A stretch of DNA of 64,000 nt from Limisphaerales bacterium (GCA_024761205.1 JAMASS010000017.1:1-64000), one strand, 5' to 3'. Shown: positions 25,316 to 36,234, counted from the stretch's first letter. Made by a program: numbers and translations. The notes: generated by a model not told the origin, from the letters alone.

Positions 25316-28250
25316 TGGCGTTTAAGATGGCTCGGCAAAAAAGCGGAAGTCCGTGGGCATTGACCAGAGTGACGCTGTCTTCGATCTCACTCCAGGCCGC
25401 GGTGCGTCCGAAGGCGTGTCGATAGGCTAGTCGGACTTGCTCACTGGGAGAGTCGGGTGTCAGGCGGGTGAGCCGCTCAGCAAACGCGGCGGCTTGTTGC
25501 AGGATGAAGGCGTGGTTTTGGAGCGACATGGCTTGGAGTGGCGAAGTCGTGGTGGTTCGTTGGGGCGCGGGCAGTGCCGGGTCAGGGCAGTCGAAGTCGC
25601 TCAAGAGATCGACTTTCGCAGCGCGGACGTGTTGATGATAAACCGTTCGTCGAAAGGTGCTGCTGTCGTATTCGTCGAGTGGGTAGTAGGTGGCGACGTT
25701 GTCCGTGGTGTAGCGATAGAGTCGAAATCCCGGACCGCCCATTTCCAGATCCAAAGAACCGGAAACTTGGAGGATCGCGTCCCGGATTGCTTCGGCTTCT
25801 AGTCTTCGGGGCGGGAACCGCCAGAGGTAGTGGGCGTCGCTGTCAATGGAGGCCATAGTTTCGTCGAACGCTCCGGACTGCCGATAGGTGGCGGAACAGA
25901 CGATCAAACGATGAATCGCTTTCAATTGCCAATTATGATCGATCAATCTGTAGGCCAGCCAGTCTAATAAGCGGGGATGTGTGGGCTGTGAGCCGCTTGA
26001 TCCGAAGTCGCTGGGGGTGGCCACGATGCCGCGCCCAAAGTGGTAGTGCCAGAGCCGGTTCACGATCACCCGACTGAAAAGTGGGTTGCGGGAATCGGTG
26101 ATCCAGCGGGCTAGTTCAATGCGTCGTTGAGCCTCGGGCGCGTCCTTGACTAGTTCGTAGCCAGGATAGAGATGCGCCAAAACCTGGAGTCCGGAAGGTG
26201 CCACTTCGGGACCGACACGCATGGGATCGCCACCTAGCATCAGATAGGAGGCTTCGCTGGGTTGTTGGAATCTTCCAATCCAAGCTTGTGGTAGGTCGGG
26301 AATGGCCGCGAGGCGCTGTTCGAGTGTTCGCTGTCGGCTTTCGAGACGTTTGAGATCGCTTGCTTCATCTGCGGTGAGTGACTGTTGTAGAAGGATCTCA
26401 TTGAACAGGGTTTCGTGGAATGGTTTTCGTCCTTCAGAGGTGGCGATCGTTTGCCAGGCATTGCCATCCATCGAGGATGAGATCGTGTAGTCGGTGGAAA
26501 AAGGACGAGAGTTTTCCCGGGTGAATGCCCGTACCCGATCGCTTGACCAAGTGATGCGGGAGATGGTTTCCGGCTGCGGGAATTGGACGGTGAATGTCCC
26601 TCCGGGCTGGTTGGAAATCCAGAATTCACCGTACTCGCCGTCATTCGCTTTCGCAGCGGAATAGAGGAGGGGATTGTCATTGGAATACCGCATGGAACTC
26701 GCGGTTGCGACGGTACCGTAGCTCGCAAGCGCAACGTTCTTGGAATCAGGGTCCGGTGTCCAAACCTCGAACTCGTCAATCACCGCGCCGGACCGTTTTC
26801 CGCGAGTAGTGCCAGTGATTTCGATGCGCACGTAGCGAGTGGTGACTGGCTCAAATCTCTCTTCGGTCCCATAGGGATCGACCTTCGGACGGGTGAACTG
26901 TCTTTCGAGCTCTTCTCGTTCGGGACGGATGCGATCGAGGACGCGTTTGTTTAGGTTGCTAATCTCTTCTTTTACTGTTGAGAGCGAGGTCTCCAATGGC
27001 TGTCGGCGGGCGGCATGATGGGACTGGTCGGTTAGCGTGGCCAAGACTCGGGAACCTTGGCGAACTCCGGCAAAGGTGGATTGTAGTCGGTAGTAATCCA
27101 ACTGCGGAATCGGATCGAATTTATGATCGTGGCATCGCGCGCAATTTATGGTCAGACCAAGAAACGCGGTGGCGGTGGCGGTGATCATGTCGTCGATTGT
27201 ATTGGCGCGAATCTGTTTTGCGGCAGCGGGATCGTTATTGGCAACATCGTCATAGGGACCGCCAACGATGAATCCGGTGCCGACCTCGACTTCAGGATTG
27301 TTGGGAGCCAACTGGTCACCGGCCAAGTGTTCTTGTACGAATCGGTTGTAGGGCTTGTCGCGGTTGAGCGAATTGATCACGTAATCCCGAAACGGCCAAG
27401 CGTTGTTGCGGATGATGTTTCGTTCGTAGCCGCTGCTTTCTCCAAAGCGAATCACGTCCAACCAGTGACGTCCCCAACGCTCGCCATAACGAGGAGAGGC
27501 AAGGAGTCGATCGACTAGCCGTTCATAAGCGTCGGGCCGGGAGTCACTCAGAAAGGCGTCAATTTGTTGGGGCGTTGGGGGAAGTCCGTGAAGGTCGAAA
27601 GTGAGTCTGCGGATCAATGTTTGCTTGTCGGCTTCGCCAGCGGGACGGAGTTTCCTTTCGCTGAGTTTGCGAAGAATGAAGTGATCGATACCGTTGCGAG
27701 TTTTGGATGCCCAATGAGGGTTAACGGGCGGTGGGGTGGTTGGCGCTAGCGGTTGCAGCGACCACCAGCTCGTGGCGGCTCGTGGCGCAGGCTTCAGTAG
27801 GAGATCCTCGGGCCAGGAAGCGCCTTGTTTGATCCAAGCGCGGAGTAATGAAACTTGTTCCACTGTCAGTGGCGAACCTTCAGCCGGCATTTCCGGTGCT
27901 TTCCCGTCCGCACCCGAGCCAACCACTTGAATGAGGAGGCTGCTATCCGGATCGTCCGGGACAATAATATTGCGATTGGTCTCCAGCCGCGAAAGATCCG
28001 CGATCGACGAGAGCGATAGGCCCCCTTTGGATTGGCTGCGATTGTGACAGGAAAGGCAGTGTTTGGTGAGGATGGGCGCGATCTCGGTGGCGAAATCAAT
28101 TGGTTTCGATGATGTGGCTGCGGACAACAGCACCGTGGCGTACAGGAGCGAACCCATGGATACTAGGTTGAATGTGCTCTGTGGGCTTTGGTTCCAGCGG
28201 ACGTGCGCCATCAAGTTACGACGAAACGTTCTAGACCGAATCAGCAGCAT
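25293..28250 (-). CDS. PSD1-type cytochrome c with DUF1549, discoidin-like and DUF1553 domains
   Basis: A 985-residue exported protein. A hydrophobic leader lies at residues 32-46, so the true start may be one of the downstream Met codons. A cytochrome-like domain with heme motif CLSCH (residues 65-69) follows, then the DUF1549 domain with CARCHDHKFDPIPQLDYYRL at its end. A central region of about 150 residues contains RYVRIEITGTTRGKRSGAVI and looks like an F5/8 type C (discoidin) carbohydrate-binding insert. The C-terminal DUF1553 domain has NRLWHYHFGRGIV and FDETMASIDSDAHYLWRFPP. The DUF1501 gene overlaps its 3' end by 23 nt and is its usual partner. The insert suggests binding to a glycan (inference). 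Confidence 0.88.
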   Translation of the reverse strand: MLLIRSRTFRRNLMAHVRWNQSPQSTFNLVSMGSLLYATVLLSAATSSKPIDFATEIAPILTKHCLSCHNRSQSKGGLSLSSIADLSRLETNRNIIVPDDPDSSLLIQVVGSGADGKAPEMPAEGSPLTVEQVSLLRAWIKQGASWPEDLLLKPAPRAATSWWSLQPLAPTTPPPVNPHWASKTRNGIDHFILRKLSERKLRPAGEADKQTLIRRLTFDLHGLPPTPQQIDAFLSDSRPDAYERLVDRLLASPRYGERWGRHWLDVIRFGESSGYERNIIRNNAWPFRDYVINSLNRDKPYNRFVQEHLAGDQLAPNNPEVEVGTGFIVGGPYDDVANNDPAAAKQIRANTIDDMITATATAFLGLTINCARCHDHKFDPIPQLDYYRLQSTFAGVRQGSRVLATLTDQSHHAARRQPLETSLSTVKEEISNLNKRVLDRIRPEREELERQFTRPKVDPYGTEERFEPVTTRYVRIEITGTTRGKRSGAVIDEFEVWTPDPDSKNVALASYGTVATASSMRYSNDNPLLYSAAKANDGEYGEFWISNQPGGTFTVQFPQPETISRITWSSDRVRAFTRENSRPFSTDYTISSSMDGNAWQTIATSEGRKPFHETLFNEILLQQSLTADEASDLKRLESRQRTLEQRLAAIPDLPQAWIGRFQQPSEASYLMLGGDPMRVGPEVAPSGLQVLAHLYPGYELVKDAPEAQRRIELARWITDSRNPLFSRVIVNRLWHYHFGRGIVATPSDFGSSGSQPTHPRLLDWLAYRLIDHNWQLKAIHRLIVCSATYRQSGAFDETMASIDSDAHYLWRFPPRRLEAEAIRDAILQVSGSLDLEMGGPGFRLYRYTTDNVATYYPLDEYDSSTFRRTVYHQHVRAAKVDLLSDFDCPDPALPAPQRTTTTSPLQAMSLQNHAFILQQAAAFAERLTRLTPDSPSEQVRLAYRHAFGRTAAWSEIEDSVTLVNAHGLPLFCRAILNANEFIYLQ

Positions 28251-29587
28251 AGGTGGAACGATTTTGGGTTACGGTCTCTTAAATTAGCGGAAAGGCACCT
28301 TTTTGTATACAATTCCTTTGCGGATTATACACTCGATTTAACGGCAAAAGTCTTTGCGGGATAGAGGGCATTGTCCACTCGGTCTCTCGCTGGCGCCTCG
28401 GGGGGCGGGGTAATCGTCCAACAGCAAGCGGGATCGTTCCAATAGAGCTTCAGCAAGGCCCGATCAAGGCGACGCCGGAAAGAAAGGTCCCCAATCGGAT
28501 GGCTGCTCGCATCAATGCCGCCGGCGGAACACCAAAATGCCCCTTCAATCTCGGGCGGCCAATCTCCGGCATGAACCATTGGTGACGCCGATGGCGGCGA
28601 TAGCCGCCCGGCATCACTAGGATTGCGGTGGCGCAGTTCTTCCGGCACGCCCGGGTTTAAGTGCGCACACACGGCATGATTGATGCAAGGTCCCATCACG
28701 GATGGCCGCTTTGTCTCACGCACTCCAAACCAAGCCCCGAGCCGGCTGCCGATGAAACCCGAAGGGCAACGTCCAAGGCTGAGGCCCGGCGGCGAGGAAT
28801 TTCTCAAGGATAACCGCTCTCGGGGCGTTTCTCTGAGGATGCGTTGGTGACCGCTCGCCTCACCAACGAGCGCGATGACGCCGATATTCTCGGTGCGGTT
28901 TCATGCTCGCCCCGCCCTTGAGGCTCGATCAAACACAGGTAACAGCGATTGCCCATTTGCGGCGCACTTTGGAAGGCTCCAAGCCGTGCGGTGCGCACGC
29001 TGAGGTCGCTCTCCGGCAATCTCTGCGGACATGGCGGTGGGAGCCTTGCGCGCGCTCGTGCCTCCGCAGTGACTGCAATGGCGGACTTTGGCTCATATTT
29101 GCGCTTCAAACCACTTGGCGGCATCCCTTTTCCCGGTGTTCTACGCCGGTAAACTCGCCTCATTTCGTGTCCGAAGTAGCAGCAAATCCAAGACAGCACG
29201 CCAAGCTGTGATATAATTCCTTTTTTCCATCCTGCATGACTCTACACCTTCACAATTCGCCGTCATTAAAGGAAGAGGATCAATCATTTACCTTGTGTTT
29301 AAATACCAAGACATGATGATTATAACCAATTTATAATTGCTTACTTTAACCTAGTGAAACCCCAAACTCAGGCGGCAATAGGCAGTGTCAGGGCAATTCG
29401 ATCTGATCAGGCATCGAAGCAGATCAACGGTTTGGCAATCGGAGGGAATTGGACTATCCTATTCAAACAACCGGCAAATCCGGGCTTTCGCCTGTGGTTT
29501 CAAACCGGATTTACTGAAGCAAGTAGAACCAAAATTGATGCGAAAAAGGCGGTGCAGATACTCTGGACCGAATCAACTGCTGTTGCG
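28251..29587. other. 1.3 kb without a supported gene
   Basis: Minus-strand frames of 160 codons (28325-28807) and 131 codons (28804-29199) exist. Their translations are rich in Arg, Pro and Cys, show no domain and look like GC-driven chance frames. No collinear remnant of a known family was found on either strand. The part at 29215-29350 is AT-rich and may hold the promoter of the lipoprotein gene that follows. Confidence 0.4.
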
Positions 29588-30739
29588 ATGCTTCTTAATC
29601 TCATGCGATCCCTTGCGACCGCTTTTTTTTGCCTCGTTAAGATGGTGGTTCTCTGTGTCGTACTCGTCGGCTGTCGTCAATCATCGCCTGCTGATCGAGC
29701 CATCTCAACAAATGGAGATCGCCAACCTACCATTGACAAATCTCTCGCTCAAAGCAAACCAAACGCTAAGCCAACCACCTCGCCAGCGCGCATGCCACAA
29801 AGCTACCTTGTGGCTAGGGTTTTATCTCAACCCGGTTGCTGCGATGGCTCCGCCGGCGTTGCCCTAGATGCTGATCACTTTTTGGTAGGCAACGACGAAG
29901 ACAGCATCCTGCGGATTTACCCGAGAGGTGAATCTTCCACGCCCGTTCAGACGATCAACCTTCGCAAATTCCTCGATCTGAAGAAGAAGGACGACGAATC
30001 CGATCTCGAAGGCCTTGCAAGGATCGGTTCGACAGTCTACGGCATCGCTTCACATTCTCGATCCAAAGACGGTGATAAACGCAAAGGCCGGCGACGTTTC
30101 TTCGCCTTGGAATACTCCAACCAGAATAATCGCCACCAACTCATTCCCTACGGAAGTCCTTATACCGAGCTTCTAGAGGCCTTCGGAGAGAGTCCAATAC
30201 TGCGAGCGATCAATCTCGAAAAGGCAGCCACTCGAGCTGGCGATGAAAAGGATGGACTCAACATCGAGGGTCTGGCATCGACACCTGAAGGCGCTCTGCT
30301 TATCGGATTTCGTACTCCTATTCTCCGAAGTAAAACGCTGCTCATTCCCCTTCTGAATCCAAGGGACGTGGTCACCGGGGAGCCCCCTCGCTTTGGCTCA
30401 CCAAAGCTTATTACATTGGATGGCATGGGGATTCGAGGCATCGAGCAACATAACGGCTCCTACATCCTCACTACGGAAACCGAGAGGGGAAAAAGCTTTC
30501 CGCAACTCTATCAATGGGATGGCACCACTGAAAGACCCACTCGCCTATTTACTGCCTTACCTAAGAGCCTGAACCCGGAATCCGTCATCATTTTCCCAGA
30601 TACTGGCCTGAATGAGCTCCACCTCCTGAGCGACGATGGGAACGAGAAGATCGGCAAAAAAGCCTGTAACGATATCAAGAAAGACCACGACAAACGTTTC
30701 CGACGCCTCGTCCTTCAAGCCGACACATCTTCACTTTGA
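29588..30739 (+). CDS. predicted lipoprotein, DUF3616-like beta-propeller
   Basis: A 383-residue protein from the ATG at 29588. The leader ends in CVVLVGC, a lipobox, so lipid anchoring after export is expected. The mature part holds repeated beta-type segments such as CCDGSAGVALDADHFLVGND, EGLARIGSTVYGIASHSRSK, NIEGLASTPEGALLIGFRTP and GIRGIEQHNGSYILTTETER. These resemble the DUF3616 propeller-like family; the match is by pattern and tentative. The open frame extends to 29354, but that part is not signal-like. Substrate and role are unknown. Its stop overlaps the end of the convergent pseudogene. Confidence 0.65.
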   Translation: MLLNLMRSLATAFFCLVKMVVLCVVLVGCRQSSPADRAISTNGDRQPTIDKSLAQSKPNAKPTTSPARMPQSYLVARVLSQPGCCDGSAGVALDADHFLVGNDEDSILRIYPRGESSTPVQTINLRKFLDLKKKDDESDLEGLARIGSTVYGIASHSRSKDGDKRKGRRRFFALEYSNQNNRHQLIPYGSPYTELLEAFGESPILRAINLEKAATRAGDEKDGLNIEGLASTPEGALLIGFRTPILRSKTLLIPLLNPRDVVTGEPPRFGSPKLITLDGMGIRGIEQHNGSYILTTETERGKSFPQLYQWDGTTERPTRLFTALPKSLNPESVIIFPDTGLNELHLLSDDGNEKIGKKACNDIKKDHDKRFRRLVLQADTSSL

Positions 30740-31499
30740 GGCAAATAAGAACTCAATCGGCTTGTCGACATTAGGATGTTCTTGCCGAAAATCATGCCCC
30801 AGAAACTGGGTGGCGGTAGCAGCAATCTTACGAGAGTAGACTCGCCGGTGATGAGACCACTCGCCTTGTTTGCTCACGTCTGGACTCACCACGGTCAGCC
30901 AAGTGCTCCTCCTCACACCGTGCAGTTTGTCATTATTGATGCTGCAGTTAAATGGTGTTCGCCCGCCTCCATGATCAGTCGTGATCAATAGGGTTGGTTC
31001 GCCCAGAGTAGTCCGGATGATCCTCCCACCAACTTCAGAGCATTCGCAAATACTTGTCTGCCTGATGAATGGCGCTTATTATGCGCCCAATCGCCCATTT
31101 CCCCCAGCGACAGATATAACACGCGCGGGGTATTTTCCCGTAGATAATGCACCGCAAACCGAAAGGTGTAGGCATCCGACCAAACACTATCCCACGGAGT
31201 CTTCGTCTCAAACTGCAACTGTGACAAAACGCTGATCACAGGATCAGCTATGTCGTAAGCTGCAAAACCGCTGTTCGTAAACAAACCCCTTCTTTTTGCT
31301 GCACGATAAATTGCCTCATATTTGTTGGCAAAATGCTTCATTACGGTGTGATCCAGTCTGGCAAAAAAGTTCTTCCCATCACACGCCATCTGGGGTTACC
31401 AGGATGAGCCTCTCGGTCGGTCCGTCGAGCTGACTCAGCCGAACAATGATAAGCACCTTAAATCAACAGGAATGCCAGAAAGAGGAGACTAATGTTCAT
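30731..31499 (-). pseudogene. alkaline-phosphatase-superfamily hydrolase (type I phosphodiesterase-like), broken
   Basis: From ATG 31499 the frame gives MNISLLFLAFLLI and hits a stop. RLILVTPDGV in another frame matches the metal-binding N-terminus of this superfamily. A longer intact piece (30985-31389) reads SVWSDAYTFRFAVHYLRENT and PRVLYLSLGEMGDWAHNKR. After a deletion and frameshift come TTLGEPTLLITTDHGGG and DVSKQGEW, and the end at 30731. LSLGETDEWAH and LLITTDHGRG are family hallmarks. The gene is inactivated by at least three lesions. The substrate of the intact family member is unknown. Confidence 0.75.
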
Positions 31500-31672
31500 T
31501 GCTTTCCTCTCCACGATCAAAATTTCAATCGAGTTACCTCGACTTCTCAGGGACGTGTCCTGCATTGGAAACTCTACGCTTGATGTTTCTAAAATGCAGG
31601 GTGGAGGCGTGCTGCCTTCGAGTCGAGGAATGCGATCAATGACCACCATCGTGCGAACTCGCACAGCGATAG

Positions 31673-31990
<318 letters not shown>

Positions 31991-32090
31991 ACCGCTTTCC
32001 CTATCACAAGACTTACATTTCTCATCGGAAACAGGCTGGCAACAACTACGATTCCCGATCATCCAATTGCCACTAAAATTCGTCTCCAAG

Positions 32091-34229
32091 CTAGCTTTGC
32101 AGCGGTTCTCTGCGAGCTTCCATGAGTATGGATGCCAAGCCTTCAATGCCTTGAGGTGTTGAATCAGAATTGTTGTCATCCGATAAGTGGGCAAACTTCC
32201 GCTGACAATCGATACGGCGCTGCCCATCAGCAATCTCCGGTCGAATGTAATTTCCGTCTGCCTGTAGCAGTCGGCACTTGGTATTATCCGCCAAGTTTCC
32301 GGCAACCACCTCGTTAATGATTCTGTCCCTCAACACACCATCTTCGATCGGAAACACCGTTTCGATTCGATTGAAAAAATTCCGCGGCATCCAATCGGCG
32401 CTGCCAATATAGACTTTGGGCTGGCATCCATTCTCGAAGTAGAAGATTCGGCTATGTTCAAGAAATCGGCCGACAATACTTCGAACAACGATTCGCTCGC
32501 TTAAGCCAGGCACTCCAGGTCGCAAGCAGCAAACCCCTCGCACAATCAGTTGCACCTCAACACCTGCCTTAGAGGCCCGATAAAGCGCCTCAATCATCTT
32601 GCGATCCACCAAGGCGTTCATCTTGGCAATAATCCTGGCTGGCAATCCTTTTCTAGCATTGGCAGTCTCCGCATCCACGAGTTCCAACATCTTCTGAAAC
32701 AGGCTAAACGGTGCAACCAGAAGCTTCTTCATAGGTTGAAACTGACAGATTCCGGTCAGCAAATTGAATAGGCTGCCGACATCTTCTCCCAGTTCTTCAC
32801 GGGCGCTCAACAGTCCGAGATCGGTATAGATGCGGGCTGTAGTCGGGTTATAGTTGCCAGTCCCCAAATGAACATACCGCCGAATACGATCATCGTCGCG
32901 CCGCACTACCAACCACATCTTGCTATGAATCTTGTACCCCACCATGCCGTAGAGCACATGCACTCCTTCCTCCTCCAGTTTGCGAGCGGATCGAATGTTG
33001 TTGTTCTCGTCAAAGCGCGCCTTTAGCTCGACCACCACAGTGACTTGTTTCCCTTTTCGAGCGGCTCGAGCCAGCGCATTGAAAATCCGTTGGTCTGAGC
33101 CCGAACGGTAAAGTGTCTGTTTGATCGCCAGGACCCGAGGATCATCAGCCGCCTTCTCGATGAACTCGATAACACTCGAAAATTTCTCGTAAGGATGATG
33201 CAACAAGACATCACGCTCACGAAGCAGCTTAAAAATGTCACTGCAGCCGTCGAGTGCCGATGCTACCGGGGCCACGAAGGGCTCGTCCTTGAGTTCAGGC
33301 GGGTGGTCGCCACCACACACTGCCATCAACGGAATGGGATCGATCGGGCCATCGATCCCATACACATCGGTGTCCGATAATCCCAGGTAACCCATCAGCT
33401 TAGTCCGCATTGCCTCCGGACAACTCGCCTCGATTTCCAACCGAACTGCGGCGCCTTTCCTTCGATTAAACAGCTCCTTTTCGACGGCTTTGATAAGGTT
33501 CGCAGCGGATTCCTCGTCAATATACAGCTCACTGTTGCGGGTCACCCGGAAACACCAATGACCCAGTATCTCCGTCCCAGGGAAAAGATGCTCGAGGTGC
33601 TTGAAAATCACTTCTTCAAGAAACACGAAATGCTGCTCGCCCTCCTCCCTCGGCAAACGCACCAGTCGAGAAAGAATTCTGGGAACCTGCACGATGGCAA
33701 GACGATGCTCCTGTTCACCCCGATGGTTCACCTTGATCTCGACAATGACATTCAAGCTTTTATTAAGCAGATCGGGAAACGGATGGGCCGGATCAATGCC
33801 CAACGGCGTTAGCACCGAAGCCACCTGATCAAAGTAAAATTCATCAATCCAACTCAAATCCTCCTGACTCAACTCGCTTACGGGACTGAAATAGATTCCC
33901 ACCGCCGCCAGTGCCGGACGGATATCATCCCGCCAAACCTCATACTGAGATGCCACCATGATTCTCGTCCTTGCCGCCACCTCCCGAAAGGTCTCACTCG
34001 GCATCCGGCCATCCGGCGTCCGTTTTGTAATCTCACTCTCGATCTGCTGCTTCAACCCCGCCACCCGCACTTCAAAAAATTCATCGAGATTCAAACTCAC
34101 AATACCGAGGAACTTCAGTCGCTCCAGGAGCGGGTTGGATGGATCACGCGCCTCCCCCAGCACGCGATCGTTGAATTCCAACCAACTGAGTTCTCGATTG
34201 ATAAAATGGTTTGACTCGAATCCGGCCAT
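32091..34229 (-). CDS. ppk1: polyphosphate kinase 1
   Basis: Makes long-chain polyphosphate from ATP, reversibly, usually at the membrane. From the ATG at 34229 the product is 712 residues and begins MAGFESNHFINRELSWLEFN, the family N-terminus. Further motifs are LFPGTEILGHWCFRVTRNSE, ALARAARKGKQVTVVVELKA, the autophosphorylated His region VGYKIHSKMWLVVRR, and the second HKD-like part HSRIFYFENG with IGSADWMPRNFFNRIE. Length is normal. The frame is open to 34442, but those 71 residues are unlike PPK1 and would overlap ridA. It is transcribed away from ridA, with about 170 nt between starts. Confidence 0.96.
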   Translation of the reverse strand: MAGFESNHFINRELSWLEFNDRVLGEARDPSNPLLERLKFLGIVSLNLDEFFEVRVAGLKQQIESEITKRTPDGRMPSETFREVAARTRIMVASQYEVWRDDIRPALAAVGIYFSPVSELSQEDLSWIDEFYFDQVASVLTPLGIDPAHPFPDLLNKSLNVIVEIKVNHRGEQEHRLAIVQVPRILSRLVRLPREEGEQHFVFLEEVIFKHLEHLFPGTEILGHWCFRVTRNSELYIDEESAANLIKAVEKELFNRRKGAAVRLEIEASCPEAMRTKLMGYLGLSDTDVYGIDGPIDPIPLMAVCGGDHPPELKDEPFVAPVASALDGCSDIFKLLRERDVLLHHPYEKFSSVIEFIEKAADDPRVLAIKQTLYRSGSDQRIFNALARAARKGKQVTVVVELKARFDENNNIRSARKLEEEGVHVLYGMVGYKIHSKMWLVVRRDDDRIRRYVHLGTGNYNPTTARIYTDLGLLSAREELGEDVGSLFNLLTGICQFQPMKKLLVAPFSLFQKMLELVDAETANARKGLPARIIAKMNALVDRKMIEALYRASKAGVEVQLIVRGVCCLRPGVPGLSERIVVRSIVGRFLEHSRIFYFENGCQPKVYIGSADWMPRNFFNRIETVFPIEDGVLRDRIINEVVAGNLADNTKCRLLQADGNYIRPEIADGQRRIDCQRKFAHLSDDNNSDSTPQGIEGLASILMEARREPLQS

Positions 34230-34401
34230 GCTTGCTTGTGTCGAACCGATGAAAAAAGCTTTGCAAATATCGCAACGCCCCCCGAGACTCTCAACCCCAA
34301 TCTTCCCGACAAAGAAAAGAGGCGCAAACATTGCCGTGAATGCACCAAGTCTTGGCCCCGAGAGTACACAGCATAAGCTCAATGAGCCAACCAGGTAACT
34401 C

Positions 34402-34785
34402 ATGAAAAAGAAACGACCATTCTCGCCGTCCGCCTCTCCCAAAGCATTAGGCCCTTACAACCATGGCGTGCAGTTCGGCGACTTCCTCTTCACGGCTGGC
34501 CAGATTCCGCTCGATCCGGAATCCGGATCGCTCGTCGGCGATGACATTGCCGATCAAACCAAACAAGTCCTTGAGAATCTCAGGCTCATTCTTGAGTCCG
34601 AATCACTTTCTCTCGAGCACATCCTCAAAACGACGGTCTTCATGGTTCACCTGTCCGAGCTCCAACAGGTGAACGCTGTATACGCCGAATACTTCCCTCA
34701 ATCTTGTCCCGCTCGATCAACCGTGCAGGTAGCCGCCCTCCCCATGAGAGCCCGGATCGAAATCGAAGCCATCGCCCACTATTAA
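34402..34785 (+). CDS. ridA: RidA family reactive-intermediate deaminase
   Basis: A 127-residue protein of the RidA/YjgF/UK114 family, which hydrolyses reactive enamine and imine intermediates formed by PLP enzymes. Motifs: ALGPYNHGVQFGDFLFTAGQ, the ligand Arg in PARSTVQVAALPMRARIEIE, and the GQIPLDPESG segment. The Arg near the C-terminus that binds the substrate carboxylate is present. Length is exactly typical. rmuC starts 6 nt after its stop, so the two are likely cotranscribed. Confidence 0.92.
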   Translation: MKKKRPFSPSASPKALGPYNHGVQFGDFLFTAGQIPLDPESGSLVGDDIADQTKQVLENLRLILESESLSLEHILKTTVFMVHLSELQQVNAVYAEYFPQSCPARSTVQVAALPMRARIEIEAIAHY

Positions 34786-34790
34786 CTGTC

Positions 34791-35951
34791 ATGCCGGAAT
34801 GGGCCTACCTCATCTTGGGAATCCTCCTCGGGGCCGTCATCGGCTGGTTGTTCGGCCAGCGCCAGCGCGCCAACGCCGCAAATAAATACCTAGAAGAAGA
34901 GAGAGAGAGTCATCGTAAGAACCTCGAAAGTCTAGGTGACTCTCTACGTGACTCGTTCAGCACGCTCAGCTTCGAGGCATTCAAAAAGATACAGCCCGAA
35001 TTCCTGGAACGTGCCACTGCGACCGTGAAGCCGCTTGAGGAGCATCTCAAAATCTATCAGCAACGTTTAGGCGAGAGTAAATCCGAACACGACAAAACCT
35101 TTGTCCAAATCCAAGAGCACCTCAAACAGCTTGCAACGCAGAGCCAAACCCTATCCGACGAAACCATCCATCTCCGCGAAATCCTGAGTTCCAATCAGGC
35201 GCGGGGTCGCTGGGGTGAGGAGACCTTGAGGCGAGTGGTCGAAGCCGCCGGCATGAGTGCCCATTGTGACTTCTCGGAACAAACTCAGCAAGGCGACGGC
35301 AAACCCGATCTCGTCGTTCGCTTGCCCGGAGACCGCATCATCGTCATCGATGCAAAGGTGCCGGATCTGGAACGCCTCAACGAGCAAGACGCCAACGACC
35401 TCGGCAAGCGAAAGAAAGACCTCGCACAGAAACTCAAAGGGACGATTAAAGATCTTGCCAATCGAGATTACCCGAAGCAATTCTCCATGGCGCTGGATTA
35501 CGTCGTTCTTTTCGTCCCGGCCGAATCGTTGTTTAGCAGTGCTCTTGAAGGAGATCCCGACTTGATCACCTGGGCAGCGGACAAGCGCATTGTGATCTCG
35601 ACACCCAGCTCGCTGATAGTGTTCTTACGCGCCGTTAGTATGGGGTGGCAGCAGCATGCCGAGACACAGAACGCACGAAAGATTGCTGTCGCAGCCAAGG
35701 AACTAGTCAACCGAATCACCAAATTTGTCGAACACCTCGAAGATATTCGCAACAGTCTGGTTCGAGCAAATAAGTCGTTCGACGCTGCCGTCGGCAGTTA
35801 CGAAAAGCGGGTGAAGCCCAGCGGCAACCGGATATTGGAACTCTCGGAAATCGCTGAAAAGGAAATGCCGGAATTACCACCGACCACTGCTCACCTTCGC
35901 GAACCAAGCACCCCTGCAAAAGATTCCAAAGACGCCGATGGCGAAGAGTGA
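34791..35951 (+). CDS. rmuC: RmuC-family DNA recombination protein
   Basis: RmuC homologues limit recombination at inverted repeats and have a nuclease-like fold. The 386-residue product starts MPEWAYLILGILLGAVIGWL, one membrane anchor. A coiled-coil stretch (residues 25-130) follows, then the conserved core NQARGRWGEETLRRVVEAAG, GDGKPDLVVRLPGDRIIVID, DAKVPDLERL and VLFVPAESLFSSAL. The D...D-x-K pattern is the nuclease-like centre. I use the ATG at 34791; the open frame reaches into ridA but begins there with unrelated residues. Confidence 0.92.
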   Translation: MPEWAYLILGILLGAVIGWLFGQRQRANAANKYLEEERESHRKNLESLGDSLRDSFSTLSFEAFKKIQPEFLERATATVKPLEEHLKIYQQRLGESKSEHDKTFVQIQEHLKQLATQSQTLSDETIHLREILSSNQARGRWGEETLRRVVEAAGMSAHCDFSEQTQQGDGKPDLVVRLPGDRIIVIDAKVPDLERLNEQDANDLGKRKKDLAQKLKGTIKDLANRDYPKQFSMALDYVVLFVPAESLFSSALEGDPDLITWAADKRIVISTPSSLIVFLRAVSMGWQQHAETQNARKIAVAAKELVNRITKFVEHLEDIRNSLVRANKSFDAAVGSYEKRVKPSGNRILELSEIAEKEMPELPPTTAHLREPSTPAKDSKDADGEE

Positions 35952-35964
35952 GCCTCGCCTCCCA

Positions 35965-36234
35965 TCAACCGTCTGCTTCCGGAAACAGTTCTCTGATCCG
36001 TTGCTTCACCCTATGGATTTCGTCAATCGGTATCAACCGGCGTTGGACGCGTCGCTCCACACCGTCGAGCAGCATCTGCCAATCCTCCAAGGAAGGATGA
36101 TCCAGGGCTTGCCAGGGATCGAACCGTTTCTCTCGTTCAAAGAACTGCCATTCCTTACGCACATGCTTCGCGTAAACCTGACGCTTCCGCCCATCATCAA
36201 ATCGCCCCTTCCAACTGACTTCACCTTTGCCCAT
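35965..36234 (-). CDS. small conserved-looking hypothetical protein
   Basis: An 89-residue basic, charged soluble protein with no signal peptide or membrane segment. It starts MGKGEVSWKGRFDDGRKRQV and contains KHVRKEWQFFEREKRFDPWQ and EDWQMLLDGVERRVQRRLIP, a helical pattern that looks like genuine protein. I do not recognise a family. It lies convergent to rmuC with 13 nt between stops. The overlapping frame on the same strand (36033-36329) is a shadow. Confidence 0.5.
   Translation of the reverse strand: MGKGEVSWKGRFDDGRKRQVYAKHVRKEWQFFEREKRFDPWQALDHPSLEDWQMLLDGVERRVQRRLIPIDEIHRVKQRIRELFPEADG

Noticed and set aside
28325-29199. Two minus-strand frames of 160 and 131 codons
   Set aside because: No domain, no start context, and Arg/Pro/Cys-rich composition typical of chance frames in GC-rich DNA.
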